Shown: piece after piece, positions 18,901 through 27,909 of the stretch
How the letters are laid out: each line of letters begins with the position of its first letter
Position numbering within the stretch: position 1 is the first letter of the stretch
Notes under the pieces: generated by a model
What the model was told of the DNA's origin: nothing
The model's input: only the letters and a program-made list of their open reading frames with translations
The model's database searches: none
Source: G963676655 sp963676655
Lineage (GTDB): Bacteria; Verrucomicrobiota; Lentisphaeria; Victivallales; Victivallaceae
Length of the DNA: 64,000 nt
Assembly: GCA_963676655.2 (NCBI GenBank)
Contig: CAXXKX010000003.1
Span: 4,154,001 to 4,218,000 of the forward strand
Direction: 5' to 3'
Program-made: the position numbers and the translations under genes

Positions 18901-19755
18901 CTTTACCGTTCTTTGCCGGTCAAACCGCATGAATATGTTCCGGTTGACGTTTGTATCGTAAGTGATGAAGTCAGCCCGATGTACGTCAAGAATAATAAGG
19001 GTGACGGAATTCATGTGGCGATGATCGCGGAACTGCTTAAACGTATTCGCGAGGCCGGATTCGCATACCGGCATGTTCTGTTGTCCGATCTGTTAAGTCC
19101 CGGCTTGCTGCCGGCGCATAAGTTCTACATTCTTACCAATACCATGATGTTAAGTAAACAACAGCGGATTAATCTTAAAGAACGCTTTAAAAAAGAAAAC
19201 GCGTCAGTGCTGTTTCTTTACGCTCCGGGTGCCTTTTATCCTGATTCCGGTCCCGCCGCGGCGAATGTCGATGATATGCTGGGTATGAAAACCCGAATGT
19301 TGAAAAACAAGCAGACCATGGCGATGAAGGTCGGAAGTGATTTTGGTGGAATGGAAGTTTTCTGCGGAACCAGTACCGGGCCGTGGTTCCCGTTGGCCGG
19401 AGGATACGATATGGTACTTGGCCGTGCGCCCAATGGAGAAGTTCTTGCGGGTGGTCGTCATGACGGTAACCGGATGATCTGGTTTTCCACTGTTCCCAAT
19501 CTGCCCCCGGCTTTACTGCGCAAGCTGGCATCACGGGCCGGAGCCTGGATCTACACGAATTCAGACGATCCGCTGCATGCCGGGAATGATTTTCTTTTCC
19601 TGCATACCAAAACGGCCGGGGAAAAGGTTTTCAATCTGCCGAAAGGATTAAAAGCCAAAGCCGTTATCGGCCCATTCAGGGGAACGGTTGTTTCCGGGAC
19701 AAAATGGCAAGCAGAATCAGGAATTACCTATGGTTTCCTGCTTGAAAAGCAGTGA
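15931..19755 (+). CDS. Large secreted GH42-like glycoside hydrolase with N-terminal binding domains
   Basis: A 1274-aa protein. GTG 15931 is preferred because GGGGAG lies 6-8 nt upstream, it overlaps the pseudopilin stop by 4 nt, and it yields a good signal peptide (KSFCFLKTACLVFVCLGNSMVNA). Two CBM-like beta-sandwiches (about 25-330) are followed by a GH2-type sugar-binding domain (about 410-560, VQVFVNGKLFHGN...GSNRIVVRVQN) and a GH42-like TIM barrel (about 580-960). Candidate acid/base is Glu753 (DGSTWEWM), candidate nucleophile Glu923 (VICELDYR). A Rossmann-like domain (KFYILTNTMMLSKQQ) and a short beta domain close the protein. Probably an extracellular glycosidase; substrate unknown. 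Paralogues lie at 3255, 29732 and 57711. Confidence 0.88.
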   Translation: MKSFCFLKTACLVFVCLGNSMVNAGTPENLLKNKSIKWGYRQVNGAKGSLSQAADMSQKVVKSNGKGYVFFINETNIKLVPGKTYEAVVYFKPLARSIKGKIMISMPGGKRTPYPVSAWATPVANSAKADIIFKAGADEKFLRLHLVLEGTGAVLVDRVTLKEVSPLNEKALVWNGSMLKRAWRPFGLYKKSAADDYLSAVVMPNGGFYNDALDWNAAKIKAVEITFRAFDEGGYVQIQWSAADGGNKYKGQLTRSIPPDGVWNTLVFDVGQDRNWKGTVKELRVSWHQLYAPCKVELKRVEALPLANVIPNAGGIASGQTLKVDMLKPRGEYSLQWVNGKNPGLAFDIYDYNKKPLKTVELPAGKNKIEFKSPEMAAYAMIKAHGKSAGFPLLKLEKLKPLNRPEYWWDANWIWSRNGTGPSDYVWFTKSFELKTAPKLAEMLFTGDDEVQVFVNGKLFHGNREWSAPTKADITKALHAGSNRIVVRVQNYEAWGGLLLELFAEDAKGQGTRICTDKSWLCHEGGKTQPSDIGSKVHVFGMPPVPPWGSLVGYSYIGPRPIPPGAVKKEYRVNKPASGFKPKLANVRIAGAGKRAWIMINGKRFAPIYFDLPHYSSDPEGKIFYLNNAVKSDARIIRTGFDMRKMWLGPDKFDFSKFDKAMNVLLAHVPDRYVLTVVSSYMPRWWLQKYPDEATKFYGNVKPNINNDFQSLGSKKWLVDVSVAYRKLIEHIKRQPYASRIIGMCPADGSTWEWMWSHGRGHSGRRYSGYSVAAINSFREFLRKKYGDQERFKTIMPPTPQRLDSSSVVNMLDPKKDRDLIDWFEYRNETVSGDIIHLCRTIKEASGNNWISGTYYGYLIMFSRMYFHLQDGGHLGISKIAKSPYVDFVFGPTMYHWRRLGMSDSPMQPSEAFTSHGKLVICELDYRVFPEPTDYERRNGKVDTVEQSEAVMNRGLAMILTRGLGGHYMELHERWFHEPVLLMMIKDQLELYRSLPVKPHEYVPVDVCIVSDEVSPMYVKNNKGDGIHVAMIAELLKRIREAGFAYRHVLLSDLLSPGLLPAHKFYILTNTMMLSKQQRINLKERFKKENASVLFLYAPGAFYPDSGPAAANVDDMLGMKTRMLKNKQTMAMKVGSDFGGMEVFCGTSTGPWFPLAGGYDMVLGRAPNGEVLAGGRHDGNRMIWFSTVPNLPPALLRKLASRAGAWIYTNSDDPLHAGNDFLFLHTKTAGEKVFNLPKGLKAKAVIGPFRGTVVSGTKWQAESGITYGFLLEKQ

Positions 19756-19774
19756 GTGACGGTTAGTTTAACAA

Positions 19775-22648
19775 ATGCTGAATGACATACATTTTATCAA
19801 TCCGCCGTCTGAATGCCGGGGAATGCCTTTCTGGTCGTTGAACGATACGCTTGATCCGCTTGAAATGGCACGTCAGGTTGAGGAATTCCATCGGGCCGGA
19901 ATGGGCGGTTTTTTCCTGCATTCGCGGATCGGGTTGATTACTGAATATCTGGGCGATAAATGGTTCGAGGCGCTGGACGCGGCGGTTAAAAAAGCCGCAG
20001 AACTCGGAATGCAGGCCTGGCTTTATGACGAGGACAAATGGCCAAGCGGCTATGCCGGGGGCCGGGTTCCGGCGGCAAATCCAGAATACCGGAGCAAGGT
20101 ATTGGCCCGGTTGCCGGATTCTGACGCTTTGCCGGATAGTTCCAGTTTAATAACCCGCTCAGATGGCTGGAATTATTTTATCTATACCACGGAGATGGGT
20201 GAACCCTGGTTCAACGGCGCGTGCTGGGTTGATTTGATGAATCCGAACGCGGTCAGGGCTTTCATCGATTCGACCCATGAGAAGTATCGGAAACGGTTCG
20301 GTCAATATTTCGGAACGGTGATTCCTGGTATCTTCACGGACGAGCCGATCATGCGGCTGCGTGAAAGCTGGACCACGCTGCAAGCGGATTATGTGCCGTA
20401 TTCTCCCTCTATGCACGAGCGCTACGAACGCAATTACGGCGAATCCCCGCTAAATCACCTGGCTGAGCTGTTTGAAGACTCCGATGACGCGGAGGAATAT
20501 CGGTACCGTTATTGGCGCAGTGCGGCGGAACAGTTTACCGAGGCATACACCCGGCAGATCGCGGAATGGTGCGGCAAATACAATCTGATGCTGACCGGTC
20601 ATTTCATGTATGAAGACTCGATCGAGGCCCAGTGCCGCTGGATCGGCGCGGCAATGCCGCATTATCGCTTTATGCAAATGCCGGGAATCGATCACCTCGG
20701 ATTGAACATCAACAATCCGCTGACCGCGAAACAGTGTTCAAGCGTGGTGAACCAGTTGGGTAAACCGTCCGGACTTTCCGAGATGTACGGCTGTTCCGGC
20801 CAGAATATGACCTTTGAGGACCGGGAATGGATTGCCGGTCGACATGCGGCGCTGGGGATCAGTTTTATTTGTCATCATCTTTCGCTTTATTCGCTGCGCG
20901 GTTGTCGCAAACGGGACTACCCGCCGACTTTTTCGCATCATCAGCCCTACTGGAATGACAATAAAATACTTGAAGAGCAACAGGCCCGGTTGACTTATCT
21001 GCTGAATAATAGTCGACCGGAGATCGATCTACTGGTAATTCACCCGGTTGAAAGCGGTTGGCGGCTGATGCGCGGAGCCGGCGCTGACTCGAAAATTAAG
21101 CAACTGGATGATGATTTGAAATTTCTGGTTGATGAATTGCTGGCAACGCACCATGATTTTGAATTCGGTGATGAAAGCCTGTTGGCTGAATTTGCTTCTG
21201 TGGAAGATCGGGAATTCCGGGTTGGTTGCATGTCATATAAAACCGTTATTGTGCCGCCGGTGATAAAACTACGTGAATCGACCGAAACTTTATTGAGACA
21301 GTTTGCCGCTAACGGCGGCAAGGTAATAAGATTGGCCGCCGGGGATGGGGCGCATGATCTGCCGGAGTCCGAATTCATTGAGCTTCCGCCGGAGGTTATG
21401 GCCTACCGCCGGAAACTGGAAGACGGGACTGTCGTCATCTGTTTTTTCAATACCTCGCGTAAAACGGAATTTGCCCTGCCTTATAATGCCGAGTCGGAGG
21501 AGATAGACTTAACAACCGGTCAACTTAAGTCGTCAGGTCCAGGGCCTTGTCTCGTTCCGGCCCAAACCCGGTGTTTTACCCGTTTAGTTTCCGGGCAGAC
21601 GGCTGATTGTCCGGCTCCAACAAAGCTTTCGTTAGCTTCGGAGTGGGCATTCAATCCTCACGATCCTAATGCTCTGCCGCTGGATTTTGCGGCTTGGAGT
21701 CTTGATGGTACGGACTGGAATGCTCCGGAACCGGTGATCGGCATCAAAGAGCAGTTGGATAAAATCAAATACGCCGGTAAATTGTCTTTGCGGTTTTGTT
21801 TCGATAATTCCGGTTGTGCCAAACGGGCTGGGGTGGTCGTTGAATCGTCCAGGTTCCTGAATTCAGTCGTAATGAACGGACAGATGCTCGAAGCGTCTGG
21901 CGCTGATTACTATCTTGATCCGGAGTTGCCAATCTATAACGCGAATTTGCTCTCCGGGAAAAATACGATTGAATTGGAATATGAATTTATTCCCGGCGAA
22001 CCCACATCTTTGGACGATCCGGAGAAACGGTACGGGACCGAAATAGAAAATATTTATGTTATCGGCGATTTCAGCGTTAGCGGCGACATCAGTTATTCCG
22101 AAAACCTGCCTGGAAAAATGTTCGATGATCACTGGAACAATGACTTGCCGAAAGCCCGGGTTATCAGGATTGAGAACCTGCGTATAACCGACCTGGCTTC
22201 AATATGTCATGGCGAACTTGTGGCTTGCGGTTTGCCGTTTTACGCTGGAACGGTAACGCTGACTCAGGATATTGAACTGCAATTGCCTTTGCCGACGGTT
22301 CTGGAGTTTAAACATCTTGGCGCGATTTCCTGTCAGGTCAAGATCAACGGCGTTGACGCCGGAACTCTTTACCGTCGCCCGTGGCGGCTGGATATATCGA
22401 AATTGGTCAAAGCCGGTGAAAACCGGATTGAGTTGATTCTGAAAAATTCTTTGCGCAATTTACTGGGACCGCATCACAGTGCGATGGGAGAGTATTCCAG
22501 TGCTGGCCCGTACTCATTCACCTGTCGTGAATACCGGGCCTCTCAAGGAGAGCGTCCGCCGGAACAATGGAGCCGCGAGGACAATCGCCGGGAACTTACC
22601 AGTTGGACCGATGCCTGGAACGTGTTATACTTCGGAATCGAAACTTAA
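19775..22648 (+). CDS. GH106-like glycoside hydrolase
   Basis: A 957-aa protein, paralogous to the one at 5026-7527. The N-terminal signature is MPFWSLNDTLDPLEMARQV...GMGGFFLHSRIGL...QAWLYDEDKWPSGYAGG. Candidate catalytic residues are Glu190 (GIFTDEPI) and Glu336 (LSEMYGCSG). The C-terminal third holds two beta-sandwich regions, the last with VKINGVDAGTLYRRPWRLDISKL as in GH2-type jelly rolls. No signal peptide is seen, although it is the last gene of an operon whose other products are exported, so it may finish degradation inside the cell. It starts 19 bp after the previous stop and has only a weak ribosome-binding site. It is convergent with the pyrophosphatase gene. Confidence 0.87.
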   Translation: MLNDIHFINPPSECRGMPFWSLNDTLDPLEMARQVEEFHRAGMGGFFLHSRIGLITEYLGDKWFEALDAAVKKAAELGMQAWLYDEDKWPSGYAGGRVPAANPEYRSKVLARLPDSDALPDSSSLITRSDGWNYFIYTTEMGEPWFNGACWVDLMNPNAVRAFIDSTHEKYRKRFGQYFGTVIPGIFTDEPIMRLRESWTTLQADYVPYSPSMHERYERNYGESPLNHLAELFEDSDDAEEYRYRYWRSAAEQFTEAYTRQIAEWCGKYNLMLTGHFMYEDSIEAQCRWIGAAMPHYRFMQMPGIDHLGLNINNPLTAKQCSSVVNQLGKPSGLSEMYGCSGQNMTFEDREWIAGRHAALGISFICHHLSLYSLRGCRKRDYPPTFSHHQPYWNDNKILEEQQARLTYLLNNSRPEIDLLVIHPVESGWRLMRGAGADSKIKQLDDDLKFLVDELLATHHDFEFGDESLLAEFASVEDREFRVGCMSYKTVIVPPVIKLRESTETLLRQFAANGGKVIRLAAGDGAHDLPESEFIELPPEVMAYRRKLEDGTVVICFFNTSRKTEFALPYNAESEEIDLTTGQLKSSGPGPCLVPAQTRCFTRLVSGQTADCPAPTKLSLASEWAFNPHDPNALPLDFAAWSLDGTDWNAPEPVIGIKEQLDKIKYAGKLSLRFCFDNSGCAKRAGVVVESSRFLNSVVMNGQMLEASGADYYLDPELPIYNANLLSGKNTIELEYEFIPGEPTSLDDPEKRYGTEIENIYVIGDFSVSGDISYSENLPGKMFDDHWNNDLPKARVIRIENLRITDLASICHGELVACGLPFYAGTVTLTQDIELQLPLPTVLEFKHLGAISCQVKINGVDAGTLYRRPWRLDISKLVKAGENRIELILKNSLRNLLGPHHSAMGEYSSAGPYSFTCREYRASQGERPPEQWSREDNRRELTSWTDAWNVLYFGIET

Positions 22649-22661
22649 TCAGCGTTCCAGG

Positions 22662-24296
22662 TTAGTTGTTGCTGTCTTCGATGACCCGGCAGAGTTCAGG
22701 CAGCAACTGTTTTTTGCGCGACATGACGCCCGGCAGGAAATAAAGGTTGTCCCCGGTCTTATCATAAATGAGTTTGTCGTCCAGTTCGGGAAAATTCGTT
22801 GCCAGCAGCAGGCTGTTTTCTTTTATGACGTTGGTAACCAGCAGCATGGCCCAATCCAGTTCATGTTTTTGCCGTACTTCTTGTAACGCGTTCAAAAAGT
22901 CTTTTTTGACCTCGTCGAAATCTTCAAGCGTCATTGTTTCAACCTGGCCGACTCCGATTTTATACGAGCCCTGTTCATAGACTTTGAAATCGCTTTGGAT
23001 GATTTCAAGCGGCGGGTCGGAGCGCAGTGCGGCGGTTTTTGAAAACATTTCCTGTCCCCATTCCATCCAGTCGCATTCGGCCAGTTTCGCCAGTTCGTCG
23101 ATTGCCAGACGGTCTTCTTCAGTTGAGGTCGGCGATTTCAGCATTACTGTATCTGAAAGGATTGCCGACAACATTAGTTTGGCTATGTTTTCAGGAATCT
23201 CAACTCCGAACATTTTGTATAACTGGAAGATGATCGTGCTGGTGCAGCCTACCGGTTTGGCGAACATGTAGATCGGTTCGTTGGTTTTTTCGGCCCCGAG
23301 CCGGTGATGGTCGATTATTTCTATCACTTTGGCCTGGTCGGCGCCTTCGATACTTTGATCCAGCTCATTATGATCGACCAGGATCAACTGCTGCCGGGGC
23401 TTTTCGATAAAGCAGCGCCGGGTCACGATGCCGGAAAAACGGTCCTTGTCGAAGACCGGCAGACCGCGGTATTCTGAATTGACGACGCTGCGTTTGGCGT
23501 CCTCGAAATTATCGTCCGCCTGTAAAATCGGATGGGAAGTGGACATAATATCTGAGACCGGGGCGCTCAGGCGCAGCAGCCGTACCGTTTCCGCTGTGTC
23601 CGCTTTGGAAATATAAATAGACCCATGATATTCAGACAAGTCGATATTCAACCGGATGTCGCCGCTGGTTCCGGTGATGATTATGGCCGGGAGCTGCTGT
23701 TCGACCGCGAACTGGATTATTTTTTCCCGCATGCCGACGATTAGCATGGGTTTTATATCCAGCTTCTGGACGCGTTCGACACTGACTTCGTAGCTCATTG
23801 CGCCGATCATGATGGGCGCGGTAAATTCACGTATCCCCGTCCGGTAGAAATAACCCGGTAGGACCTGATTGAAATTGTCGATCCTGAACCGGTACGAAGG
23901 GCGCTTGTCAAGGTTTTCGTTGATCAGGAAATCAGTAATCTCGTGAATGCTGATAACGCCTTTATATTCAAGCATATCTTTAAATACGGGGATGACTGAC
24001 AAGTTGCTTTCATCGAGTTCCTTGATCGCTTTATATACCGGTTCGTTGACATCGAGGGTTGTGATATCGCGTTTGGCTATATCCGCAACTTTAGGATAAA
24101 CATTTTTGATTAACCGAGGCTTTTTGAATCCGAGTTCAGCCAGTACGTATTTGCTTTGTTTGTTGAGCGGCCCGCAGCAGACCGGAATGTATTCATTATT
24201 TTTATCAATCTGATTTTTTAAGTTGGAATAGGCGATAGCCGAGGCGATTGAGTCCATATCGGGATTGCGATGTCCGGTGACAAATATTTTATTCAT
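22662..24296 (-). CDS. ppaC: Manganese-dependent inorganic pyrophosphatase with CBS and DRTGG domains
   Basis: A 544-aa protein, the usual length of the regulated class II pyrophosphatases. The DHH-type metal site starts the protein: GHRNPDMDS with His9, Asp13 and Asp15. Two CBS segments (for example IKELDESNLSVIPVFKDMLEYKGVIS) with a DRTGG-like region between them are inserted before the second metal motif (DHNELDQS and IIDHHRLG). The C-terminal DHHA2 domain supplies the phosphate-binding part. It hydrolyses pyrophosphate to phosphate in the cytoplasm; in this subclass the CBS domains bind adenine nucleotides. AAGGAAAT precedes the ATG. It is the only evident housekeeping enzyme among the carbohydrate loci and is convergent with the GH106-like gene. 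Confidence 0.93.
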   Translation of the reverse strand: MNKIFVTGHRNPDMDSIASAIAYSNLKNQIDKNNEYIPVCCGPLNKQSKYVLAELGFKKPRLIKNVYPKVADIAKRDITTLDVNEPVYKAIKELDESNLSVIPVFKDMLEYKGVISIHEITDFLINENLDKRPSYRFRIDNFNQVLPGYFYRTGIREFTAPIMIGAMSYEVSVERVQKLDIKPMLIVGMREKIIQFAVEQQLPAIIITGTSGDIRLNIDLSEYHGSIYISKADTAETVRLLRLSAPVSDIMSTSHPILQADDNFEDAKRSVVNSEYRGLPVFDKDRFSGIVTRRCFIEKPRQQLILVDHNELDQSIEGADQAKVIEIIDHHRLGAEKTNEPIYMFAKPVGCTSTIIFQLYKMFGVEIPENIAKLMLSAILSDTVMLKSPTSTEEDRLAIDELAKLAECDWMEWGQEMFSKTAALRSDPPLEIIQSDFKVYEQGSYKIGVGQVETMTLEDFDEVKKDFLNALQEVRQKHELDWAMLLVTNVIKENSLLLATNFPELDDKLIYDKTGDNLYFLPGVMSRKKQLLPELCRVIEDSNN

Positions 24297-24372
24297 TTAT
24301 TTCCTTACTGCTTTATATTTCTCAGAAATTCCAATAATCACATTTTCAAACCGGAATTCCTTTTTTGCAGTA

Positions 24373-24401
24373 AAGATAACGCCGCCCGACAAATAAATCA
24401 A
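24373..24401 (-). promoter_or_regulatory. Possible sigma-70 promoter for the pyrophosphatase gene
   Basis: On the minus strand: TTGATT (24401-24396), 17-nt spacer, TATCTT (24378-24373), about 77 nt before the start codon. The 267-bp spacer 24297-24563 holds nothing else recognised apart from a 6-bp GCCCGA/TCGGGC stem overlapping this promoter. Confidence 0.4.
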
Positions 24402-24563
24402 TCGGGCAGTAGAGTTTTATCGGTGATTCTCATACTGATAAAATAGCATCACTTGCTTTTGTAATATATCATAATAGGTTAATGATTATCTATTTATGTT
24501 GTGTTTTGATTTGGCTTGAAATCCGTTTCTGTCTGTGTTTTCAGTTTTAAAATATACGCAGCA

Positions 24564-26828
24564 TTAGTCGAACCAGATCGGAGAGGACCAGGCCAGATTG
24601 CCGTCACTTAGTTCAACTCTGGCATACAGGTAATCTGGCTTTTCATTAATCTCAAAGATCTTTTCAAATACCGGTGAATCGACTTTTTCCCGCAAATATT
24701 CCGCTCCGTCATGTATGAGCACCACGGATTCGATTGTGGAATCAGCCTTTGCCGAAACCCTGATTTTCATGGGAAGTTCATTAACCGACAGGTTTTTCCC
24801 CATTTGAGCCTGTTTGTTGCCGGAGGACGCATTTATCGTTATTTCAACTCCGGGCCGGCTGACTCCAAAGCAATTGCGCGAGGTAAATGCTTTATACAAC
24901 TCCTCCCGGTTGAGTTGGGAAGTATTGATTCCTGTCATGGATAAGCCCATGTGATCGCCGCCGGAACAGAAGCCGAGTTTGTAACCGCGGCGCAGGGCTT
25001 CGACCACAAAGCCGCTCGCGGTTCGGGCTTCCCTGCCTTGTTCAGGACAACCAGCTCCCGGATGCTGGGGGGAGTCGAAATACTCGTAGTTGCCGCGCCG
25101 GTCCTGATAGATTTCGACTACCGGTTCCCGTTCCGGGTTGAATTTGTCCCAGTCGCGATGCATCGGGCTGGTTCCGGTATGGTGTGCGATGGTCAACGCG
25201 CGCAGTCCGTCCAGTTTTTCCCATAATTCATCAAGGTTGGTGGCTGATTCATGCGGGTGTCCCGACAAGGGCGCGATATTGTCGAAAAAATAGACATTCA
25301 TGTGGCCGTTGGGGTAACGCAGAGCCCATTCGTAAGCCGGGAGGGTGACGTGACGTTCCGGGAAGTTGAAAAATTCAGCCATACTGATGCAATAAAGCCA
25401 GTGGCCGTGCGAAATATCCTGTTCATGGTCGGTTATAACCGTGAAATCCTGATTCATACTTGCGATTGACCAGCGGTAGTTGAAATCAAGTGACTGCTGG
25501 GTATCGCGACGGCAGACGGAAAACTCGGTATGAATATGGATGTTACCGAAATATGCGCCGGATTTACCGATGCTTTTTTGTGGTTTGAATGACTTGATCC
25601 CCTCCAACTCCTGGACGGAGCAGGGGGATAAATCAATTTTCTGGAAATCAAGTTCATAAGAGTGTAATTCCAGCTCCATTTCCGGGTCGCTTCTTGTTTC
25701 TGTCGCCGAATTGAACACCTCCTGCAGCATAAACAGAACGTTGTCGTTGACGACAGTTCGTGATTTAGTCGGCAGCGCTAATTGTGAAGAGTTGCAAACA
25801 GGTTGTTCAAGTTGCCGGTTGTCTAGACGACCAAGCTGGCAATGCATCGTTTCAAACCTTTTACGCTTGTGGATATGGCTGTGGTCGAAGACCATAACCG
25901 GTTGATTGTCTTTTGTAAATACCAATGATGGATAGTGAACTGTCTGGTTTTCCTGCTCGCCGCGTGGTTTGCCGGACGGATGATAAGCCGAAGAGGTAAT
26001 CCGGTCGGCGTCTATTTCCAGTTTCATTACTTTGGGCTCAGTCGCGTTCCAGAGAATTTTTCGTTTGCGTCTTGATTCTTCGTCTTGCAGACAGCAGTAC
26101 GTGCTGTCCGCCATTTGGCCGATTAAATGGTAAAACTCCTGTTCAGTTTCCTGCAGCCAGGTAATCCACAACTGATTTTTCCGGTCGAGGGTAATTTCCG
26201 GATAGAGAGAATATTCGGCGGTTTGACTGGTGTTCAGCTTCCAATATTTAATTTCATTCCCCGCTTGCAGAAGCATGCAGTCAAACTCGGTTTTGCCATC
26301 GGGGGTGGAAAACGCTACCAGCAGGTGATTGTCATGCCAGACGGCTGAGGGCCAGTAAGCGGATATCCCCGGAGGTGTTAAACTATTAACTGTGCCGACT
26401 TGCCCGGTTTTATCAATGCTGCATGACTTTAATTCGGCAACCGCGTCATTGTTCCAGCTCTCCCATACTATGACGCAGCCGTCTGGTGAACGGACCAGAT
26501 CAAATGCGCCGCATTTGCAGTTGTCCTCCCCCAGTATCCCGGTCATAACGACAGAATCGTCCCCGGCCCGACATACCCGGTATTGAAATTTGTATCCCGG
26601 GCCAACCGCTAAAATCACCAGATAATGATCGTCGTCGATAAATTCCACTTTGGGTTCCAGGCAAAGCTCAAGTTTTTCCGCCAGAGCATTTTTCCGGTGT
26701 AATTTTTTATCAATTACACATCCCGATATCAATGAACAAAATGATTTCCCTTCCTGATACTCCAGCCAGACTGCTTTGATAATGTTGCCGTTGCCTGCGA
26801 TTGCGGGAAAATGTTTTTCTGTTTTCAT
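24564..26828 (-). CDS. Beta-propeller-like plus PHP (DUF3604-like) metal-dependent protein
   Basis: A 754-aa protein without a signal peptide. The first ~380 residues contain repeated short strands typical of BNR/propeller proteins (DLVRSPDGCVIVWESWNND, LDRKNQLWITWLQE, LVFTKDNQPVMVFDHS). The C-terminal part is PHP-like: GNIHIHTEFSVC (HxH), VITDHEQD (DH), LPAYEWA, IAHHTGTSP and SGGDHMG give the expected His/Asp/Glu metal ligands. PHP-fold proteins hydrolyse phosphoesters and related bonds; in the DUF3604 group the substrate is not known. AGAGGAC precedes the ATG. It is divergent from an AraC gene, its likely regulator. A shorter homologue without the propeller lies at 53581. Confidence 0.82.
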   Translation of the reverse strand: MKTEKHFPAIAGNGNIIKAVWLEYQEGKSFCSLISGCVIDKKLHRKNALAEKLELCLEPKVEFIDDDHYLVILAVGPGYKFQYRVCRAGDDSVVMTGILGEDNCKCGAFDLVRSPDGCVIVWESWNNDAVAELKSCSIDKTGQVGTVNSLTPPGISAYWPSAVWHDNHLLVAFSTPDGKTEFDCMLLQAGNEIKYWKLNTSQTAEYSLYPEITLDRKNQLWITWLQETEQEFYHLIGQMADSTYCCLQDEESRRKRKILWNATEPKVMKLEIDADRITSSAYHPSGKPRGEQENQTVHYPSLVFTKDNQPVMVFDHSHIHKRKRFETMHCQLGRLDNRQLEQPVCNSSQLALPTKSRTVVNDNVLFMLQEVFNSATETRSDPEMELELHSYELDFQKIDLSPCSVQELEGIKSFKPQKSIGKSGAYFGNIHIHTEFSVCRRDTQQSLDFNYRWSIASMNQDFTVITDHEQDISHGHWLYCISMAEFFNFPERHVTLPAYEWALRYPNGHMNVYFFDNIAPLSGHPHESATNLDELWEKLDGLRALTIAHHTGTSPMHRDWDKFNPEREPVVEIYQDRRGNYEYFDSPQHPGAGCPEQGREARTASGFVVEALRRGYKLGFCSGGDHMGLSMTGINTSQLNREELYKAFTSRNCFGVSRPGVEITINASSGNKQAQMGKNLSVNELPMKIRVSAKADSTIESVVLIHDGAEYLREKVDSPVFEKIFEINEKPDYLYARVELSDGNLAWSSPIWFD

Positions 26829-26939
26829 TTCATGTCCTCTGTTTGATTTGAAACTTGTTTTTATTATATTGATTATTATATTATGTAAAAGTTGTTACTT
26901 AAATAGATATTATTGACTTATTATTTATATAATATTGAT

Positions 26940-27884
26940 ATGATTAAAGATAAAAATCAGCGATTTTACCAGCAGCGTGATTACCGGCATGCGGCAAAGT
27001 TCGGCAACGGTATTTGTCATGACGGTAAATTTTTTCGTTTGGAGATCGAACGGATCAGGAGCCGGGCTTTTCTTGCGGAGGAGTATCGCGACCTTGCCCC
27101 GGAGGTTCATGCGTTACCGCATTACCATCTGGCACTGGTTACCGACAACAGCGGTTCCTGGATGGATGAAGGCGGCCTGCATAAGGTCAGGGAAAATGAA
27201 TTGTTGCTGATTCCGCCGTATTATCCGCACATGATTTTGGCTTGTCGGCCGGAAACCTACCGGATGATCATTCTGACGTTTAGGTATCGCAATGGAGATG
27301 AGTTTATCGATTGGTCGTTTGACCGTTTGTTGGCCAGTTATACCGGAGTCAAAAAACTGGATTTGCCGACCAGTATTCAGCTTTCATCAGCTAAAGCTTC
27401 TCAGATGGAAGAACTGATGGAAAAGTTACTGGATGAACTCTTGTCAATCTCTCCGCGACGGGAAATTGGTGTTCAGCAGAATTTTCTGGAACTTATTTCC
27501 TTCGTTTATAAACTTGGAAAGAATTCTGGCAAGTCTGGCGGAGCGGTTGAAAATATTATTGAAATCAACAAAATCAGAGACAGTTTCGACCGTAACCCTG
27601 AAGATAATACCCCGCTGGATGTTCTGGCTGGTAAACTCAATGTCAGCAAGGAGCACTTTATCAGGCTGTTCAAGCGGGAATACGGAGTGCCGCCCGGCCA
27701 TTACCGGCAGGAAAGGCGCTTGGAAAAAGCATTGTCATTGCTGCTGAACAGTCAATTAACCATCGGTGAAACCGCCATCGCGGCCGGATTTGAGAATATC
27801 TACTATTTTTCCCGGATGTTCAAGCAGTATTATATGCTTTCCCCGCAGAAATACCGTCAGCAGGCAATGGATGGCAAGGACTGA
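26940..27884 (+). CDS. AraC-family transcriptional regulator
   Basis: A 314-aa protein from ATG 26940; an in-frame TTG at 26913 would add nine residues from an AT-rich, promoter-like stretch. The N-terminal half is a cupin-type sensor (LPHYHLALVTDNSGSW...VRENELLLIPPYYPHMI). The C-terminus has the two helix-turn-helix units: LDVLAGKLNVSKEHFIRLFKREYGVPP, then LTIGETAIAAGFENIYYFSRMFKQYY. There is no ribosome-binding site in front of either start, and TATAAT (26928-26933) ends only 6 nt before the ATG, so a leaderless transcript is possible. It shares a 111-bp AT-rich divergent region with the PHP gene at 26828. It is convergent with the membrane-protein gene. Confidence 0.92.
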   Translation: MIKDKNQRFYQQRDYRHAAKFGNGICHDGKFFRLEIERIRSRAFLAEEYRDLAPEVHALPHYHLALVTDNSGSWMDEGGLHKVRENELLLIPPYYPHMILACRPETYRMIILTFRYRNGDEFIDWSFDRLLASYTGVKKLDLPTSIQLSSAKASQMEELMEKLLDELLSISPRREIGVQQNFLELISFVYKLGKNSGKSGGAVENIIEINKIRDSFDRNPEDNTPLDVLAGKLNVSKEHFIRLFKREYGVPPGHYRQERRLEKALSLLLNSQLTIGETAIAAGFENIYYFSRMFKQYYMLSPQKYRQQAMDGKD

Positions 27885-27909
27885 TTATATTGTCTGAAAG
27901 CGATGGATT

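Noticed and set aside
26913..26933. TTGACT plus TATAAT as a promoter in front of the AraC gene
   Set aside because: The two boxes are only 9 nt apart, too short for sigma-70; only the -10-like box could be used.
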